A program made the translations under genes and the position numbers. 64,000 nucleotides of DNA from Flemingiibacterium sp045634005 (GTDB lineage: Bacteria; Bacillota; Clostridia; Oscillospirales; CAG-272): NCBI GenBank assembly GCA_045634005.1, contig JAZQZL010000018.1, forward strand, positions 12,247 through 76,246, written 5' to 3'. Shown here piece after piece: positions 1 through 8,906 of the stretch (positions are counted from its first letter, which is position 1; the number at the start of each line of letters is the position of its first letter). The notes beneath the pieces are model-generated. The model saw only the letters and a program-made list of their open reading frames with translations. It was not told the DNA's origin and made no database searches.

Positions 1-101
1 TATAAATGTTCCATTAAATCAAAAATTTTTTTAGGGTTGAAATATTCATAATTATGTGGTATGATAATAATAGTAACGAACTTTTATAAGGCGGTGAAGC
101 T

Positions 102-479
102 GTGCGACTTCAGGAATCGGGTGAGATGTACCTTGAAACCATATACATTTTATCGAAAGACACCACCAATGTCCGTTCGATTGACGTTGGAGAATATATG
201 GGCTACTCCAAGCCGAGCGTCAGCCGCGCTGTGAGTCTTTTAAAAAGCGGCGGATACATCACAATGGCGGCAGACGGAACATTAAAGCTCACCGAGCTTG
301 GCGAGGAGATCGCCGAAAAGATATACCAGCGACACACTATACTTACCACCATGCTTATGTCGCTCGGTGTCGACGAGGAAACCGCCTCGGACGACGCGTG
401 CAGACTTGAACACGCGATAAGCGACAAGTCGTTTGATGCAATTAAAAATCATCTCGAAAAAGAAGGCAAGATAATGTAA
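102..479 (+). CDS. DtxR/MntR-family metal-dependent transcriptional repressor
   Basis: 125 residues. The N-terminal half is a winged helix-turn-helix (roughly residues 5-62, with a recognition-helix stretch GYSKPSVSRAVSLL). The C-terminal half carries the dimerisation/metal-binding pattern of the family: RHTILTTML, then DDACRLEHAIS, with the His and Glu ligands expected for Mn/Fe. The length is that of short MntR-like proteins lacking the SH3-like domain of DtxR/IdeR. The start is GTG at 102 behind an AAGGCGGTG ribosome site. A ferrous or manganese uptake gene would be the expected target, but none is adjacent, so the regulon is not visible. Metal choice (Mn or Fe) is inference. Confidence 0.88.
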   Translation: MRLQESGEMYLETIYILSKDTTNVRSIDVGEYMGYSKPSVSRAVSLLKSGGYITMAADGTLKLTELGEEIAEKIYQRHTILTTMLMSLGVDEETASDDACRLEHAISDKSFDAIKNHLEKEGKIM

Positions 480-481
480 AT

Positions 482-517
482 AAAAAACCACCCTTTGGAG
501 TACCTGCGATAAAGCAG
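482..517 (+). repeat. Dispersed repeat, copy 1 of 3 (AAAACCACCC ... GTACCTGCGATAAAGCAG)
   Basis: Starts three bases after the repressor stop codon. The same module recurs on the + strand at 9315-9351 and on the - strand at 10998-11036, with only a few base changes. In the other two copies it sits at the edges of inserted DNA, so it behaves like a boundary or insertion-associated module rather than a gene-specific regulatory site. Confidence 0.6.
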
Positions 518-539
518 ATTTATAAGATATATAAAATTA

Positions 540-574
540 CCGCCACGAGTGACCAAACGGTTACTCTCGGCGGT
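540..574. terminator. Convergent intrinsic terminator hairpin
   Basis: Imperfect inverted repeat CCGCC..GAGT.ACC / GGT.ACTC..GGCGG, lying between the convergent metal repressor gene and the XRE gene at 581-1408. A short T-rich stretch follows on the + strand. Confidence 0.5.
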
Positions 575-580
575 TGTTCT

Positions 581-1408
581 TTATCCTTTAATAAATGGCG
601 TATTTCTGATATGCGATTGTAAACTATATGCTCCCTTATAGCCAATCTGCCTTGCCATAATGAACAGCGCGAGCAGATTATGGTTAGGACGAGAATAGAA
701 CAACATACGTTCCTCTCCGTTGATAGTGAGTTTCTGCATCCATATCACTTTTAACGTTAACAGATCATCCAAGACATTTTCCAACTGCTCTTTCTGAATC
801 GCACAATCTCTTTCAAGAACTTCTTTTTCAAAAACATAATTCTCTGTCTTGTGATACAAGTAAATCAATGCATTCATCGTGCTTTCATGAGAAAGGGCGG
901 CAAATATCTCCTGCAAATCCTTCTTATCGTTCAAAAAATATCCGTATCCCTCTGTCGGCTCGGGAAATACAGAAAAGAAAGGTTCTTTTCCGTTCGATAC
1001 GATTGTAAATCCATTATCGTCAAGAATATAGGATGCATTTTTCTGATTCTTGATTTCATTAGGATCGTATCTTTTTCCAATCTCCATACGGCAATTAAAC
1101 AAACCTCGTTCAATCTGCCAACCGATATCACGCGCGACATTGAATCGTTCCTTTGCCTCGGTATTATGGATTAGCTTTACAATTCTTCCCGAAATATCTG
1201 CCATAGTAACCGTTTCGTTTCCGAATAGCTCGTCAAGAGACACCTCAAGCTCATTAGCAAGAGGAACAAGAAGCGCGCCGTCGGGGTACGTTTCGCTTGT
1301 TTCCCATTTTGAAACCGCTTGCGCTGATACTCCAAGCTTTGTAGCAAGCTGCTCTTGCGTCAGATTCTTGTCAAGACGCAATCTTTTGATATTACCCGAT
1401 AAACTCAT
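581..1408 (-). CDS. XRE-family HTH regulator with uncharacterised C-terminal domain
   Basis: 275 residues. Residues 5-62 form a lambda-repressor-like HTH_3 domain (IKRLRLDKNLTQEQLATKLG, then AQAVSKWETSETYPD). The remaining about 210 residues are a soluble alpha-rich domain without a motif I recognise; it resembles in layout the partner gene just upstream at 1410-2282, so the two are probably ancient duplicates. The ATG lies one base after the stop of that gene, and its GGAGGTAA ribosome site sits across the upstream gene's end, so they are translationally coupled. The target is unknown; autoregulation of the pair is likely for this family. Confidence 0.8.
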   Translation of the reverse strand: MSLSGNIKRLRLDKNLTQEQLATKLGVSAQAVSKWETSETYPDGALLVPLANELEVSLDELFGNETVTMADISGRIVKLIHNTEAKERFNVARDIGWQIERGLFNCRMEIGKRYDPNEIKNQKNASYILDDNGFTIVSNGKEPFFSVFPEPTEGYGYFLNDKKDLQEIFAALSHESTMNALIYLYHKTENYVFEKEVLERDCAIQKEQLENVLDDLLTLKVIWMQKLTINGEERMLFYSRPNHNLLALFIMARQIGYKGAYSLQSHIRNTPFIKG

Positions 1409-1409
1409 C

Positions 1410-2282
1410 TTATTTACCTCCGATCATCTTGCATCTTCCGTTGAAGTTGTATTCATAGGACTGTCTGCCGCACATTCTTTCAAATGCCAAGGAAATTAAG
1501 GACAGAACAAGACCGTCGCCGTGGCATTCGTACACCTTGACATCTCCTTCGGCAAGATGCGCTGTTACCCAATGGCATGCTCCTACAGAACAGAATTCAT
1601 CGAGAATTTCGGAAACTCGTTCTTCTTTTACTCCTGTATTCTTTGCAATATAGTCTGCCGTGAAACTTTCAGAGCAAGCGGTGGAATGAACATAATAAAG
1701 AACGGACAAAGCATCTTCACTCGACAAGAACTTGAAGATTTTAACGATTTCTTTTTTCTTATTCGAATCGTTCATCCATGCAAAATCAGCTTTGTTGCGG
1801 AGCATCATTACCGCCACGTTTACATTTTCGGAGCTTGCTACAAACTCAAAAAACTCATGAAGCGATATGTTAGAACGATAAAAATGCGATATCTCAGACG
1901 GAAAAACGTTTTCCCTATCATAAACATCATCACTATATTTAGAAACCGTTCCATACATAGCCGGAATAAGCGCTTTTACCGCTTCAAATGCTTTTAGCAC
2001 AGATTCGCGGCGATCAAGCCCTTCAAACAAAGAGCGGATTTCTTCCGTCGTGCTTTGCTTTTTGTCCTCGGAAAGTCCGAGAAGCGTGTCGGTGGTGACA
2101 CCATAATATTTTGCGAGTTCTACCACCATAGGAAGATCAGGCGTTGAAGCCCCATTTTCCCATTTGGGAACCGTTTTATTTGAAATAGATAGGCTTTGTG
2201 CCACATCTTCTTGTGTTACTCCCTTTGAAGTGCGGAGCTCCACCAATTTTTCTGCGATCTTACATTCGTACATATTTTTCAC
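1410..2282 (-). CDS. XRE-family HTH regulator, first gene of a two-regulator operon
   Basis: 290 residues. HTH_3 domain at about residues 6-64 (VELRTSKGVTQEDVAQSLS, then NKTVPKWENGASTPDLPM), followed by an alpha-helical region of about 220 residues with a Cys-rich end (GACHWVTAH, MCGRQSYEYN). ATG at 2282 is preceded by GAGAGGTG. Its product and the downstream XRE protein share domain order, length and the recurring C-terminal helical pattern. No metabolic gene is linked, so the ligand sensed by the C-terminal part cannot be guessed. Confidence 0.8.
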   Translation of the reverse strand: MKNMYECKIAEKLVELRTSKGVTQEDVAQSLSISNKTVPKWENGASTPDLPMVVELAKYYGVTTDTLLGLSEDKKQSTTEEIRSLFEGLDRRESVLKAFEAVKALIPAMYGTVSKYSDDVYDRENVFPSEISHFYRSNISLHEFFEFVASSENVNVAVMMLRNKADFAWMNDSNKKKEIVKIFKFLSSEDALSVLYYVHSTACSESFTADYIAKNTGVKEERVSEILDEFCSVGACHWVTAHLAEGDVKVYECHGDGLVLSLISLAFERMCGRQSYEYNFNGRCKMIGGK

Positions 2283-2419
2283 CTCTCGAAAAATTCAAGT
2301 TCCGGAGCTTGTGACTATATTATACACAAAACCAACGGTAGAGTCAACAGAGTGATATTTTATTATTTCTCCATTTCGGAGAACAGAATATACAGCAATC
2401 AACCAATCGTAGTAAATAG

Positions 2420-2794
2420 CTTTTGTGTCCACAAAAGCAGTGCTTGTCAGGAAAAGAAGACGGACTGTCGGAACGCACAAACCAAAGGCTCCCTTGTGCA
2501 AAGGGAGCTGTCACCAAAGGTGACTGAGGGATTGTTTTACGGTATAATTTTGCTTTTTACAATCTCTCCGTCTTGCTACGCAAGCCCCCCCCTTTACACA
2601 AGGGAGGCTCTTGACCATTACCGCCCGACAGTACACCTAAAAGGTGTAACACATTATACCGTGCGCGCAAGCGTGTGAAAAGGAGTACGAACAAATTTGT
2701 TCGTACTCCTTTTGTCGTAGGGCGGGGCCTTGCTCCCGCCGGTTTATTAAATTCATGTTGATTGTAACGGCGGCACCAAGGCACCGCCCTACAA
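2420..2794. repeat. Composite repeat A (five modules, about 375 bp)
   Basis: This fills the gene-free stretch 2283-2851. In order it holds: a short CTTTTGTG.CCACAAAAGCAG hairpin module; a 130-bp element (2484-2613) with AAGGCTCCCTTGTG / CACAAGGGAGGCTC terminal inverted repeats; a segment with the MobV nick-like string TATAATGTGTTA on the - strand (2658-2647); a perfect AAAAGGAGTACGAAC hairpin (2678-2713); and a GTAGGGCGG ... CCGCCCTAC inverted-repeat element (2719-2792). The same five modules in the same order occur at 10613-10980. No coding potential was seen in it. Confidence 0.85.
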
Positions 2795-2826
2795 GATTTC
2801 AGCAGGTAAAACCTGCTTTATGGAAG

Positions 2827-2849
2827 ACACCCCTTCGGGTGGCTTTTTT
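2827..2849 (+). terminator. Short hairpin with T6 tract
   Basis: CACCC-CTTC-GGGTG stem followed by TTTTTT on the + strand, just beyond composite repeat A and pointing at the 3' end of the thioredoxin gene. The stem is only five base pairs, so it is a weak call. Confidence 0.4.
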
Positions 2850-2851
2850 AA

Positions 2852-3160
2852 TCAAAGAAGCGCCGCGATCTGATCTTTTCTGATAAATCCGAGTGACTTA
2901 TTTGTCATCTCACCGTTTTTGAATACCATTACGGTCGGGATGCTCATAATTCCAAACTGACGCGCCAGATCTTCCTCTTCGTCGACGTTCACCTTGCCGA
3001 CCTTTACCTTGCCCTCGTTTTCCTCGGCGAACTTTGCAAGCTCGGGAGCGAGCATACGGCACGGACCGCACCAAGCCGCCCAGAAATCAACGACTACGGG
3101 AAGCTCCGACTTTAATACTTCTTCTTCAAAATTTGCTTTTGTGATAACTATTTCAGCCAT
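2852..3160 (-). CDS. trxA: Thioredoxin
   Basis: 102 residues, normal length for a single-domain thioredoxin. The redox motif WCGPC is at about residues 30-34 (FWAAWCGPCRMLAPEL) and the cis-proline loop is SIPTVMVFKNG near residue 75. It is a cytoplasmic dithiol reductant that passes electrons from thioredoxin reductase to ribonucleotide reductase and other targets. ATG at 3160 follows a GGAGGG ribosome site. It lies 12 bp downstream of the SulP transporter gene and may be cotranscribed with it; no reductase gene is nearby. Confidence 0.95.
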   Translation of the reverse strand: MAEIVITKANFEEEVLKSELPVVVDFWAAWCGPCRMLAPELAKFAEENEGKVKVGKVNVDEEEDLARQFGIMSIPTVMVFKNGEMTNKSLGFIRKDQIAALL

Positions 3161-3172
3161 TTTGAACCCTCC

Positions 3173-4822
3173 TTATATTTTAAAATATTGCTTACCAACG
3201 TTGTCAGACAAAAGCACCGCATCTACAGTTGCAAATGCAAGTGCGCCGTGTCCTTCCTCGAGGATACCGCTCTTGTCAAACACCTTTTTAACAGTATCGT
3301 TCATAGCACAGAAAATTATACGTTTTCCGTCCTTGGCAAATTCGTCTGCCATTTCTCCGAGCGTTTCGACGGAGGTTATATCGATATCGGGAACCTCGCG
3401 GAACGATACGATAACCTCATCAAATGCGGAAAGCTCGCCGATCTTTACGGATAACTTACCGATATTGCCGAAGAATACGTCGCCAGTCACGTAAACTACA
3501 ACTGCATTTCCGTGGCCCTCACCAAGCTTACCGCGTGCTGCAAGACGCTTCTCATCTACGTCAGACACGGTAACACCGAGATGTGCCGCATTCTTTACAA
3601 ACACCATAAGCGAGAAGATTATTCCGATAACTATCGCTATAGTGAGGTCGAATACAACGGTCGCGATCATAGTAATAAGGAACTGAAGGATCGCTCCGAC
3701 AAACTTCTTTTTAAATATGTACTTGATCGCGTGCCACTCATTCATACGCCACGCGGTAACCATAAGCACGCCTGCAAGTGCGGGCATAGGTACAAGCGCC
3801 ATAACGTCGCCGAGAAGGAACATAGCCGCGAGAAGCCACACTGCGTGGAAAATACCGGTAAGACGAGTCTGTGCACCGGACTTTATAGCAACGCTTGTAC
3901 GCGCGATAGCCGCAGTAGCAGGTACACCTCCGAAAAAAGGCATAAGCACGTTACCGATACCCTGACCGATAAGCTCGATGTTAGCGTCAAACGGCTCATT
4001 CTTCATTCTCGATGCAGATGCACCGCAAAGAAGGCTCTCGATCATACCGAGTGCCGCAACGGTAATGGCAGGTGAAATAAGCTTGCTTATCATATCCGTG
4101 CTGAATCCGTCAAAGGAAATACGGTCAGCAAGGAAGAGCGTTTTCGGAATCTCACCTACAGTTGCAACCCCGTCAAAACGGAAGATAACGTATACCACCG
4201 TAGCAACGATGATACCGATAAGCGAGGACGGAACCTTCGCATTCCACTTTTTTGGCCAGATTATCATAATTGCAACAACAATAAGGCCAAGTAAAACCGA
4301 CCAGAGATGCGGATTGAAGCCAAGCTCGCCATAAGAGATAAGCTTTGCTATGGCACCCTCACCCTCGGACGTAGTACCGAAGAAGTTGTCCACCTGACCG
4401 AGCGCGATTATGACCGCGATACCCGATGTAAAACCGGTGATAACGGGTCGCGGAATAAGCTTAACAAGACCGCCGAGCTTGAATATGCCGCAAAGCAGCA
4501 GCAGAGCTCCTGCAATAAGACAAACCCAGAATACGCCGTTAAGACCGACCGTCGATGCAATTCCAATAAGCACCGCACTCATAGCACCCGTAGGGCCGGA
4601 TATCTGGAAGGATGCGCCAGAAAGAGCACTTATAACGATACCTGCGATTATCGCTGTAACAAGCCCCGATGCCGCAGTAGCGCCGCTCGCGACACCGAAT
4701 GCAAGCGCAAGCGGAAGTGCAACAGCCGCAACCGTAAGGCCTGCAAGCAGGTCTTTAATAAGCTTCGAGCCGTTATATCCTGAAAATTCAGAACGAAGCA
4801 TTTTTGCAAAATTCTTTATCAT
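3173..4822 (-). CDS. SulP-family anion transporter with STAS domain
   Basis: 549 residues: ten or more hydrophobic segments over residues 25-430, including the SulP signature region (ALPLALAFGVASGATAASGLVTAIIAG), then a cytoplasmic STAS domain at about 440-545. Members move sulfate, bicarbonate, dicarboxylates or other anions; the sequence does not decide which. The STAS phosphorylation-type Ser lies in a DIDITSVETLGE loop. It starts at ATG 4822 with GAGGTGTG upstream and ends 12 bp before thioredoxin. No sulfate-assimilation or carbonic anhydrase gene is adjacent. Confidence 0.9.
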   Translation of the reverse strand: MIKNFAKMLRSEFSGYNGSKLIKDLLAGLTVAAVALPLALAFGVASGATAASGLVTAIIAGIVISALSGASFQISGPTGAMSAVLIGIASTVGLNGVFWVCLIAGALLLLCGIFKLGGLVKLIPRPVITGFTSGIAVIIALGQVDNFFGTTSEGEGAIAKLISYGELGFNPHLWSVLLGLIVVAIMIIWPKKWNAKVPSSLIGIIVATVVYVIFRFDGVATVGEIPKTLFLADRISFDGFSTDMISKLISPAITVAALGMIESLLCGASASRMKNEPFDANIELIGQGIGNVLMPFFGGVPATAAIARTSVAIKSGAQTRLTGIFHAVWLLAAMFLLGDVMALVPMPALAGVLMVTAWRMNEWHAIKYIFKKKFVGAILQFLITMIATVVFDLTIAIVIGIIFSLMVFVKNAAHLGVTVSDVDEKRLAARGKLGEGHGNAVVVYVTGDVFFGNIGKLSVKIGELSAFDEVIVSFREVPDIDITSVETLGEMADEFAKDGKRIIFCAMNDTVKKVFDKSGILEEGHGALAFATVDAVLLSDNVGKQYFKI

Positions 4823-4848
4823 TGGTCACACCTCAATTAAACGTTATA

Positions 4849-4874
4849 ATGCGCCGATCTTGCAATCGGCGCAT
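4849..4874. terminator. Intrinsic terminator between SulP and ilvE
   Basis: A 10-bp perfect stem ATGCGCCGAT / ATCGGCGCAT with a short loop, followed by T6 on the + strand and an AT-rich run on the other. It sits at the 3' end of ilvE and just upstream of the SulP gene. Confidence 0.65.
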
Positions 4875-4880
4875 TTTTTA

Positions 4881-5951
4881 TTAGTCAACTTTAACGGTCC
4901 AGCCGAGAGTGTCGGGCTGCTTGCCCCACTGAATGCCGGTAAGGTTATCGTAAAGCTTCTGTGCGATGGTGCCGATCTCATTGTTATTGATGATCATCTT
5001 TTCGCCGCCGTTGTTAAGCTCGCCGATAGGGCTGATTACGGCTGCGGTACCGGTACCGAATGCTTCGTTAAGCTTGCCTGCCTTGTAAGCGTCTACTACC
5101 TCGTCGATGGAAAGACGGCGCTCGGTTACCTTGTAGCCCCAGTTCTTAAGAAGCTCGATGCAGGACATACGGGTAACGCCGGGAAGGATAGATCCTGCCT
5201 CGGTGGTAGGGGTGATTACCTCGCCGTCGATGACGAAGAATACGTTCATCGCGCCAACCTCATCGATGTACTTGTGCTCGATACCGTCAAGCCAGAGAAC
5301 CTGCGCATAGCCGAGCTGCTCAGCCTTCTTCTGACCGATAAGCGAAGCCGCGTAGTTACCGCCGCACTTGGTGAAGCCCGTACCGCCCTTGACAGCGCGA
5401 ACGTACTCGTTTTCAACGAATATCTTAACGGGATTGATACCTGCAGCATAGTAAGAGCCAACGGGCGAGAGAATAATTGCAAAGAGATAATTTTTTGCAA
5501 CGTGTACGCCAAGATGCACGTCAGTTGCGATGATAAACGGACGGATGTAGAGCGAGGTGCCGTCCTTTACGGGTACCCAATCCTTATCAACGTTGATAAG
5601 TGTCTTAAGAGCCTCGATGCAGTCATCAATGTCAACGTGAGGAATGCACATACGGTCGTTGGTACGGTTCATACGCTCAAAGTTCTTGTCAGGACGGAAG
5701 AGCTGAATCTCACCGGTAGGAGTGCGATATGCCTTAAGACCCTCAAAGATTTCCTGTGCATAGTGGAACACCATGGTAGCAGGGTCAAGTTCAAAGGGAG
5801 CATAGGGTACTATGCGAGCATCGTACCAACCCTTACCCTCGGTGTAATTCATCAAAAACATATGATCGGAGAAGAAGTTTCCGAAGCCAAGCTTGTCCCA
5901 ATCAGGCTTTGCCTTGGGAGTAGTAGTTCTTTCAATTCTGATATCTATCAT
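4881..5951 (-). CDS. ilvE: Branched-chain amino acid aminotransferase
   Basis: About 356 residues, the length of the eukaryote-like BCAT type (class IV PLP fold). Transfers the amino group between glutamate and the keto acids of leucine, isoleucine and valine. Visible motifs: MFLMNYTEGKGW, EIFEGLKAYR, the PLP-lysine region GGTGFTKCGGNYAASL, EVGAMNVFFV, and GTGTAAVISPIG near the C-terminus. I start it at ATG 5951, because the earlier in-frame TTG overlaps the GGAGG ribosome site. It stands alone here, away from other ilv/leu genes, with its own promoter (5986-6014). Confidence 0.95.
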   Translation of the reverse strand: MIDIRIERTTTPKAKPDWDKLGFGNFFSDHMFLMNYTEGKGWYDARIVPYAPFELDPATMVFHYAQEIFEGLKAYRTPTGEIQLFRPDKNFERMNRTNDRMCIPHVDIDDCIEALKTLINVDKDWVPVKDGTSLYIRPFIIATDVHLGVHVAKNYLFAIILSPVGSYYAAGINPVKIFVENEYVRAVKGGTGFTKCGGNYAASLIGQKKAEQLGYAQVLWLDGIEHKYIDEVGAMNVFFVIDGEVITPTTEAGSILPGVTRMSCIELLKNWGYKVTERRLSIDEVVDAYKAGKLNEAFGTGTAAVISPIGELNNGGEKMIINNNEIGTIAQKLYDNLTGIQWGKQPDTLGWTVKVD

Positions 5952-5985
5952 TGTTATATCCTCCAAAATATATTACATTAAAAAT

Positions 5986-6014
5986 ATTATACACCTATAT
6001 AACTGCTTTTGCAA
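5986..6014 (-). promoter_or_regulatory. Sigma-A promoter of ilvE
   Basis: TTGCAA, 17-bp spacer, TATAAT on the - strand, about 35 bp upstream of the ilvE start. No T-box or other leader is seen between promoter and gene. Confidence 0.7.
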
Positions 6015-6137
6015 TATACTAAAGTGAATAAATTTAAAAAATTTTTTCTCTACTTTCGTACAAAATCGCATAAAGGTGCGTCTATGGGCAAAAATAGGTG
6101 CGTAGAACGCCAGACTTTAATTATTTCGGAGGTAAAA

Positions 6138-7430
6138 ATGAATAACAGCAACAATAGAAAAAATTTCGCTCGGATACTGTGTGCGCTGCTCGGCGCGCTC
6201 GTAATCATTGGCATCGCTGTACCCGTCAGCGCAAAAAGCTCACTCTCTCCCGCGCTTGACATTATAGCAGCCGAGTTCACTATGGCTAAAAGCGGGCTTG
6301 TCGGCACGGGCATTTATTTCGAAAAGGAGGATTTCGCCGCGGCTCTCGGAATTGAGAACGTAGGGAAAATAACTATCGCTTCCCTTCCGGACGCCAGCCT
6401 CGGACGGCTTCAGCTCGGCTCACGGTACGTCGAGGTCGGTCAGACCATCTCCGAGCGCAACCTTGACTCGCTCAAATTCGTACAGTACGGAAGCGGAGAG
6501 GTTGAAGCCTCGTTTAAATTTACCCGTGGCTCGGACATATACGGCACAGCGTACGAATGCGCGCTTTACACGCTCACAAGCGTCAACACCGCACCGGTAA
6601 TTGAAACGGGTGCAAATGCCGCCAAGGGCGCGGCAACAGCCTACACTGGCATAGCTTATCTCGGCGCGCTCAGCGCTACTGACCGCGAGGACGATTCACT
6701 CACGTTTGAAGTAATAAAAGCGCCCTCGAACGGTACTGTAAAGCTCACGGATAAAGCTCGCGGCTACTATGAATACACCTCAAACGACAAATTTGTCGGT
6801 GGCGACAGCTTCACAGTACGCGTAACCGATAAATACGGCAACCGCTCAACTGACACCAAGATAAGCGTTCGCGTTGAAAAGGTAAGCGAGAGCGAGGTGT
6901 ACGCGGATATGAACGGACACTGGGCAAACTCTGCCGTAATTTCCTGTATTAAAGCCGGAGTTATCAGCGCGGCGCAAACGGGCGACAAGTTCTACCCCGA
7001 CGCGTATATCAGCCGCGCGGAGTTCCTCGCACTTGCAATGAGTGCGGCAGGATATACGGGCTTTTCGACAAGCAATACAGGCTTTGAGGACGACGACGAA
7101 ATACCGACAGATTACAAAGGCTATATAGCCGCCGCAAAGGCATTCGGAATTATCGACGGTATAGAAACCGACACCGGCCTCCGCTTCTATCCAAGCAACC
7201 AGATAACGCGCTGTGAGGCGGCAGTAATACTTTCACGCCTTACGGGTATCACGGGCGGCGCGGTGTCTGTATTCGCAAATGAAGCGATACCTGCGTGGGC
7301 AGAGGGAGCTATGGTCGGCCTCTATAACGCCGGCATACTTCGCGGTATGGGTGACGGCACGCTGGGTGCATACACGCCCATAACAAGGGGAGCTGCAGCA
7401 CAGCTCGTTTCGGGTATAATCGGCAGATAA
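6138..7430 (+). CDS. Secreted SLH-domain protein with a cadherin-like/Big-type repeat
   Basis: 430 residues from ATG 6138, which follows CGGAGGT; longer upstream reading lacks a ribosome site. Residues 10-35 are a signal peptide (RILCALLGALVIIGIAVPVSA). Residues about 40-160 are unrecognised; about 165-250 form a cadherin-like 'tandem-95' domain (TDREDDSLTFEVIKAPSNG, then VGGDSFTVRVTDKYGN). Three SLH motifs follow from residue 260 (DMNGHWANSAVISCIKAGVI; YKGYIAAAKAFGIIDGI; WAEGAMVGLYNAGILRGMGD). SLH domains bind pyruvylated cell-wall polymers, so the protein should sit on the cell surface. The partner or ligand is unknown. Confidence 0.88.
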   Translation: MNNSNNRKNFARILCALLGALVIIGIAVPVSAKSSLSPALDIIAAEFTMAKSGLVGTGIYFEKEDFAAALGIENVGKITIASLPDASLGRLQLGSRYVEVGQTISERNLDSLKFVQYGSGEVEASFKFTRGSDIYGTAYECALYTLTSVNTAPVIETGANAAKGAATAYTGIAYLGALSATDREDDSLTFEVIKAPSNGTVKLTDKARGYYEYTSNDKFVGGDSFTVRVTDKYGNRSTDTKISVRVEKVSESEVYADMNGHWANSAVISCIKAGVISAAQTGDKFYPDAYISRAEFLALAMSAAGYTGFSTSNTGFEDDDEIPTDYKGYIAAAKAFGIIDGIETDTGLRFYPSNQITRCEAAVILSRLTGITGGAVSVFANEAIPAWAEGAMVGLYNAGILRGMGDGTLGAYTPITRGAAAQLVSGIIGR

Positions 7431-7437
7431 AAAATTT

Positions 7438-7461
7438 GAGGTGCACCGCTCGGTGCACCTC
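7438..7461. terminator. Bidirectional terminator hairpin
   Basis: Stem GAGGTGCACCG / CGGTGCACCTC with T-rich sequence on one side and A-rich on the other, between the convergent SLH gene and the folT-like gene. Confidence 0.75.
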
Positions 7462-7468
7462 GTTTGTT

Positions 7469-8572
7469 TTATTTGATTTTTATCGGGAGCTCAACTGTAA
7501 GTACAGTTTCTTCGCCATCAACATTCATAATAACCGTGGCCACTGCGGTGTATTTTCCGCTTGGTAGTCCGTTCATCTCCGAAAGTTCAGCAGCGAAGGT
7601 ATCGGTGTACTTCACAGATTTACCAGCCTCGATAACGGCACTGTCCGAATAGGTAGACAGATTCGGTATAATATTCGCACCGGCTGCGGCAATCAGATCT
7701 ATATCGCAGATGTATTCGGCTGTGACGTCAGTTTTGTTTGCGTTTTGAAGTGTAGCCGTAAGCGAAAGCGGCGCCTCAGGATTGGCGTCAGCAAGCTTGT
7801 ACGTACCGCGCTCGGATTTAAGCGTAAGCTTATATCCGTCCTGTGTGACCGACCGAGAGGTAGGCTGGGTTGGGATAAAGAGCGAATAATATCCTACGAC
7901 AAGCATCGCAGCTATGATGAAGAATACCACGAGCATCACGATATGCCGTTTCGAAAGTATCGGCTTCACGTTTGTTTTAGGAATAAAGCCAAGCTTCATA
8001 ACGATCGGCACCATAGCGCCCATAAACATCACAAGAAGGAAGGCTTCCGCAGGAAACAGCGCGAGATTTTTCATTACACGCGGTATGGTCATAAACGCGT
8101 AGCTCTTTCCGTAAAAGATGTCGTAATACCACATCATAAGCGTGGGATTGATGATGAGATTGGTTATAGCTACAACCGAGAATCGCGACAGTATAACGCG
8201 CGTTGCAGTCATATTTGAACGCCACAAAAAGAGCGCGAACAAAAGCGATCCGGATATCTCCTCAAATATGAAGGGAAAGAAATACGCACCCTGCGGGAAG
8301 ATAAGACATCCGAGCGTATCGCTTATCGCCGCCGCCACCATGGCTACCACCGGTCCGAATATCGACGCGCCAAGGGCGTTAACAAAAAAGCCGACTGTGA
8401 TGTTAAGGCTCGGTCCGACTGGAATCTGCACGGATTTCAGTGCAACTCTCACCGCAATAAGTATAGCCGCAATGCAAAGCATACGAATGTCGAAAAGCTG
8501 CATTGCAGCATCACGCCAATATGCGCACGAGAATGGATGCTTGTAGATAGGCTCGTTTCGTAAATCCTTCAT
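7469..8572 (-). CDS. Folate-type ECF transporter S component (FolT-like) with C-terminal extracytoplasmic domain
   Basis: 367 residues from ATG 8572, behind AAGGAGGT. The first about 190 residues are a six-helix S component of the folate family (MLCIAAILIAVRVALKSVQIPVGPS, ITVGFFVNALGASIFGPVVAM, LIINPTLMMWYYDI). It would capture folate or a precursor and pair with a shared EcfA-EcfA'-EcfT module encoded elsewhere. A further transmembrane segment near residue 215 precedes an about 130-residue beta-rich domain (LKSERGTYKLADANPEAPLSLTA) that ordinary FolT proteins lack. The THF riboswitch upstream supports folate as substrate. Confidence 0.85.
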   Translation of the reverse strand: MKDLRNEPIYKHPFSCAYWRDAAMQLFDIRMLCIAAILIAVRVALKSVQIPVGPSLNITVGFFVNALGASIFGPVVAMVAAAISDTLGCLIFPQGAYFFPFIFEEISGSLLFALFLWRSNMTATRVILSRFSVVAITNLIINPTLMMWYYDIFYGKSYAFMTIPRVMKNLALFPAEAFLLVMFMGAMVPIVMKLGFIPKTNVKPILSKRHIVMLVVFFIIAAMLVVGYYSLFIPTQPTSRSVTQDGYKLTLKSERGTYKLADANPEAPLSLTATLQNANKTDVTAEYICDIDLIAAAGANIIPNLSTYSDSAVIEAGKSVKYTDTFAAELSEMNGLPSGKYTAVATVIMNVDGEETVLTVELPIKIK

Positions 8573-8639
8573 AAAATAAAAATACCTCCTTATAATGACA
8601 TTCCGTATTGCCACATATAGGAGATATCTCCGTTATGTA

Positions 8640-8736
8640 ACAGCGGGATGCGACCTTAGCACCGCAGATAAACATCTTTCGTTCCCAAGACAACTCCCCG
8701 TTCATGGGACACTTTACGCGCTATGATCTACTCTGT
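8640..8736 (-). promoter_or_regulatory. Tetrahydrofolate (THF) riboswitch aptamer
   Basis: On the - strand the family's landmarks appear in order: closing stem ACAG/CTGT, AGAGTAGA, GCGCGTAAAGTG, GGGGAGTTGTC, AACGAAAG, TGCGGTG and GCATCCCGCT. These match the known THF class found ahead of folT and folE. Downstream, GGAGATATCTCC can fold on itself, while its TCTCCT could alternatively pair with the AAGGAGGT ribosome site at 8583-8591. This suggests translational control of the folT-like gene; the switching mechanism is inference. Confidence 0.88.
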
Positions 8737-8906
8737 ATTTGTTGTACCTCACAGTACAATACTATGATAACACATTATAAGACAAAAATCAAGTGGAATT
8801 TAAGCAATAATATGAGACAATAACTCGCGCTTTCTGTGCAGTTTAACGCTATTTTAACACCAAAAAGCACCGTCTAAAAAAAGCAAAATATTTTTTCAAA
8901 AACCTA

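Noticed and set aside
2557..2784. 75-codon - strand frame inside composite repeat A (and a similar one at 10761-10970)
   Set aside because: It recurs only because the repeat recurs, crosses palindromes and has no ribosome site.
4410..5981. A 523-codon open frame on the + strand opposite the SulP and ilvE genes
   Set aside because: It crosses two well-supported genes on the other strand, has no ribosome site, and its protein shows no family motifs.
5952..6137. T-box or other leader for ilvE
   Set aside because: Only about 35 bases separate promoter and start, too short for a T-box.
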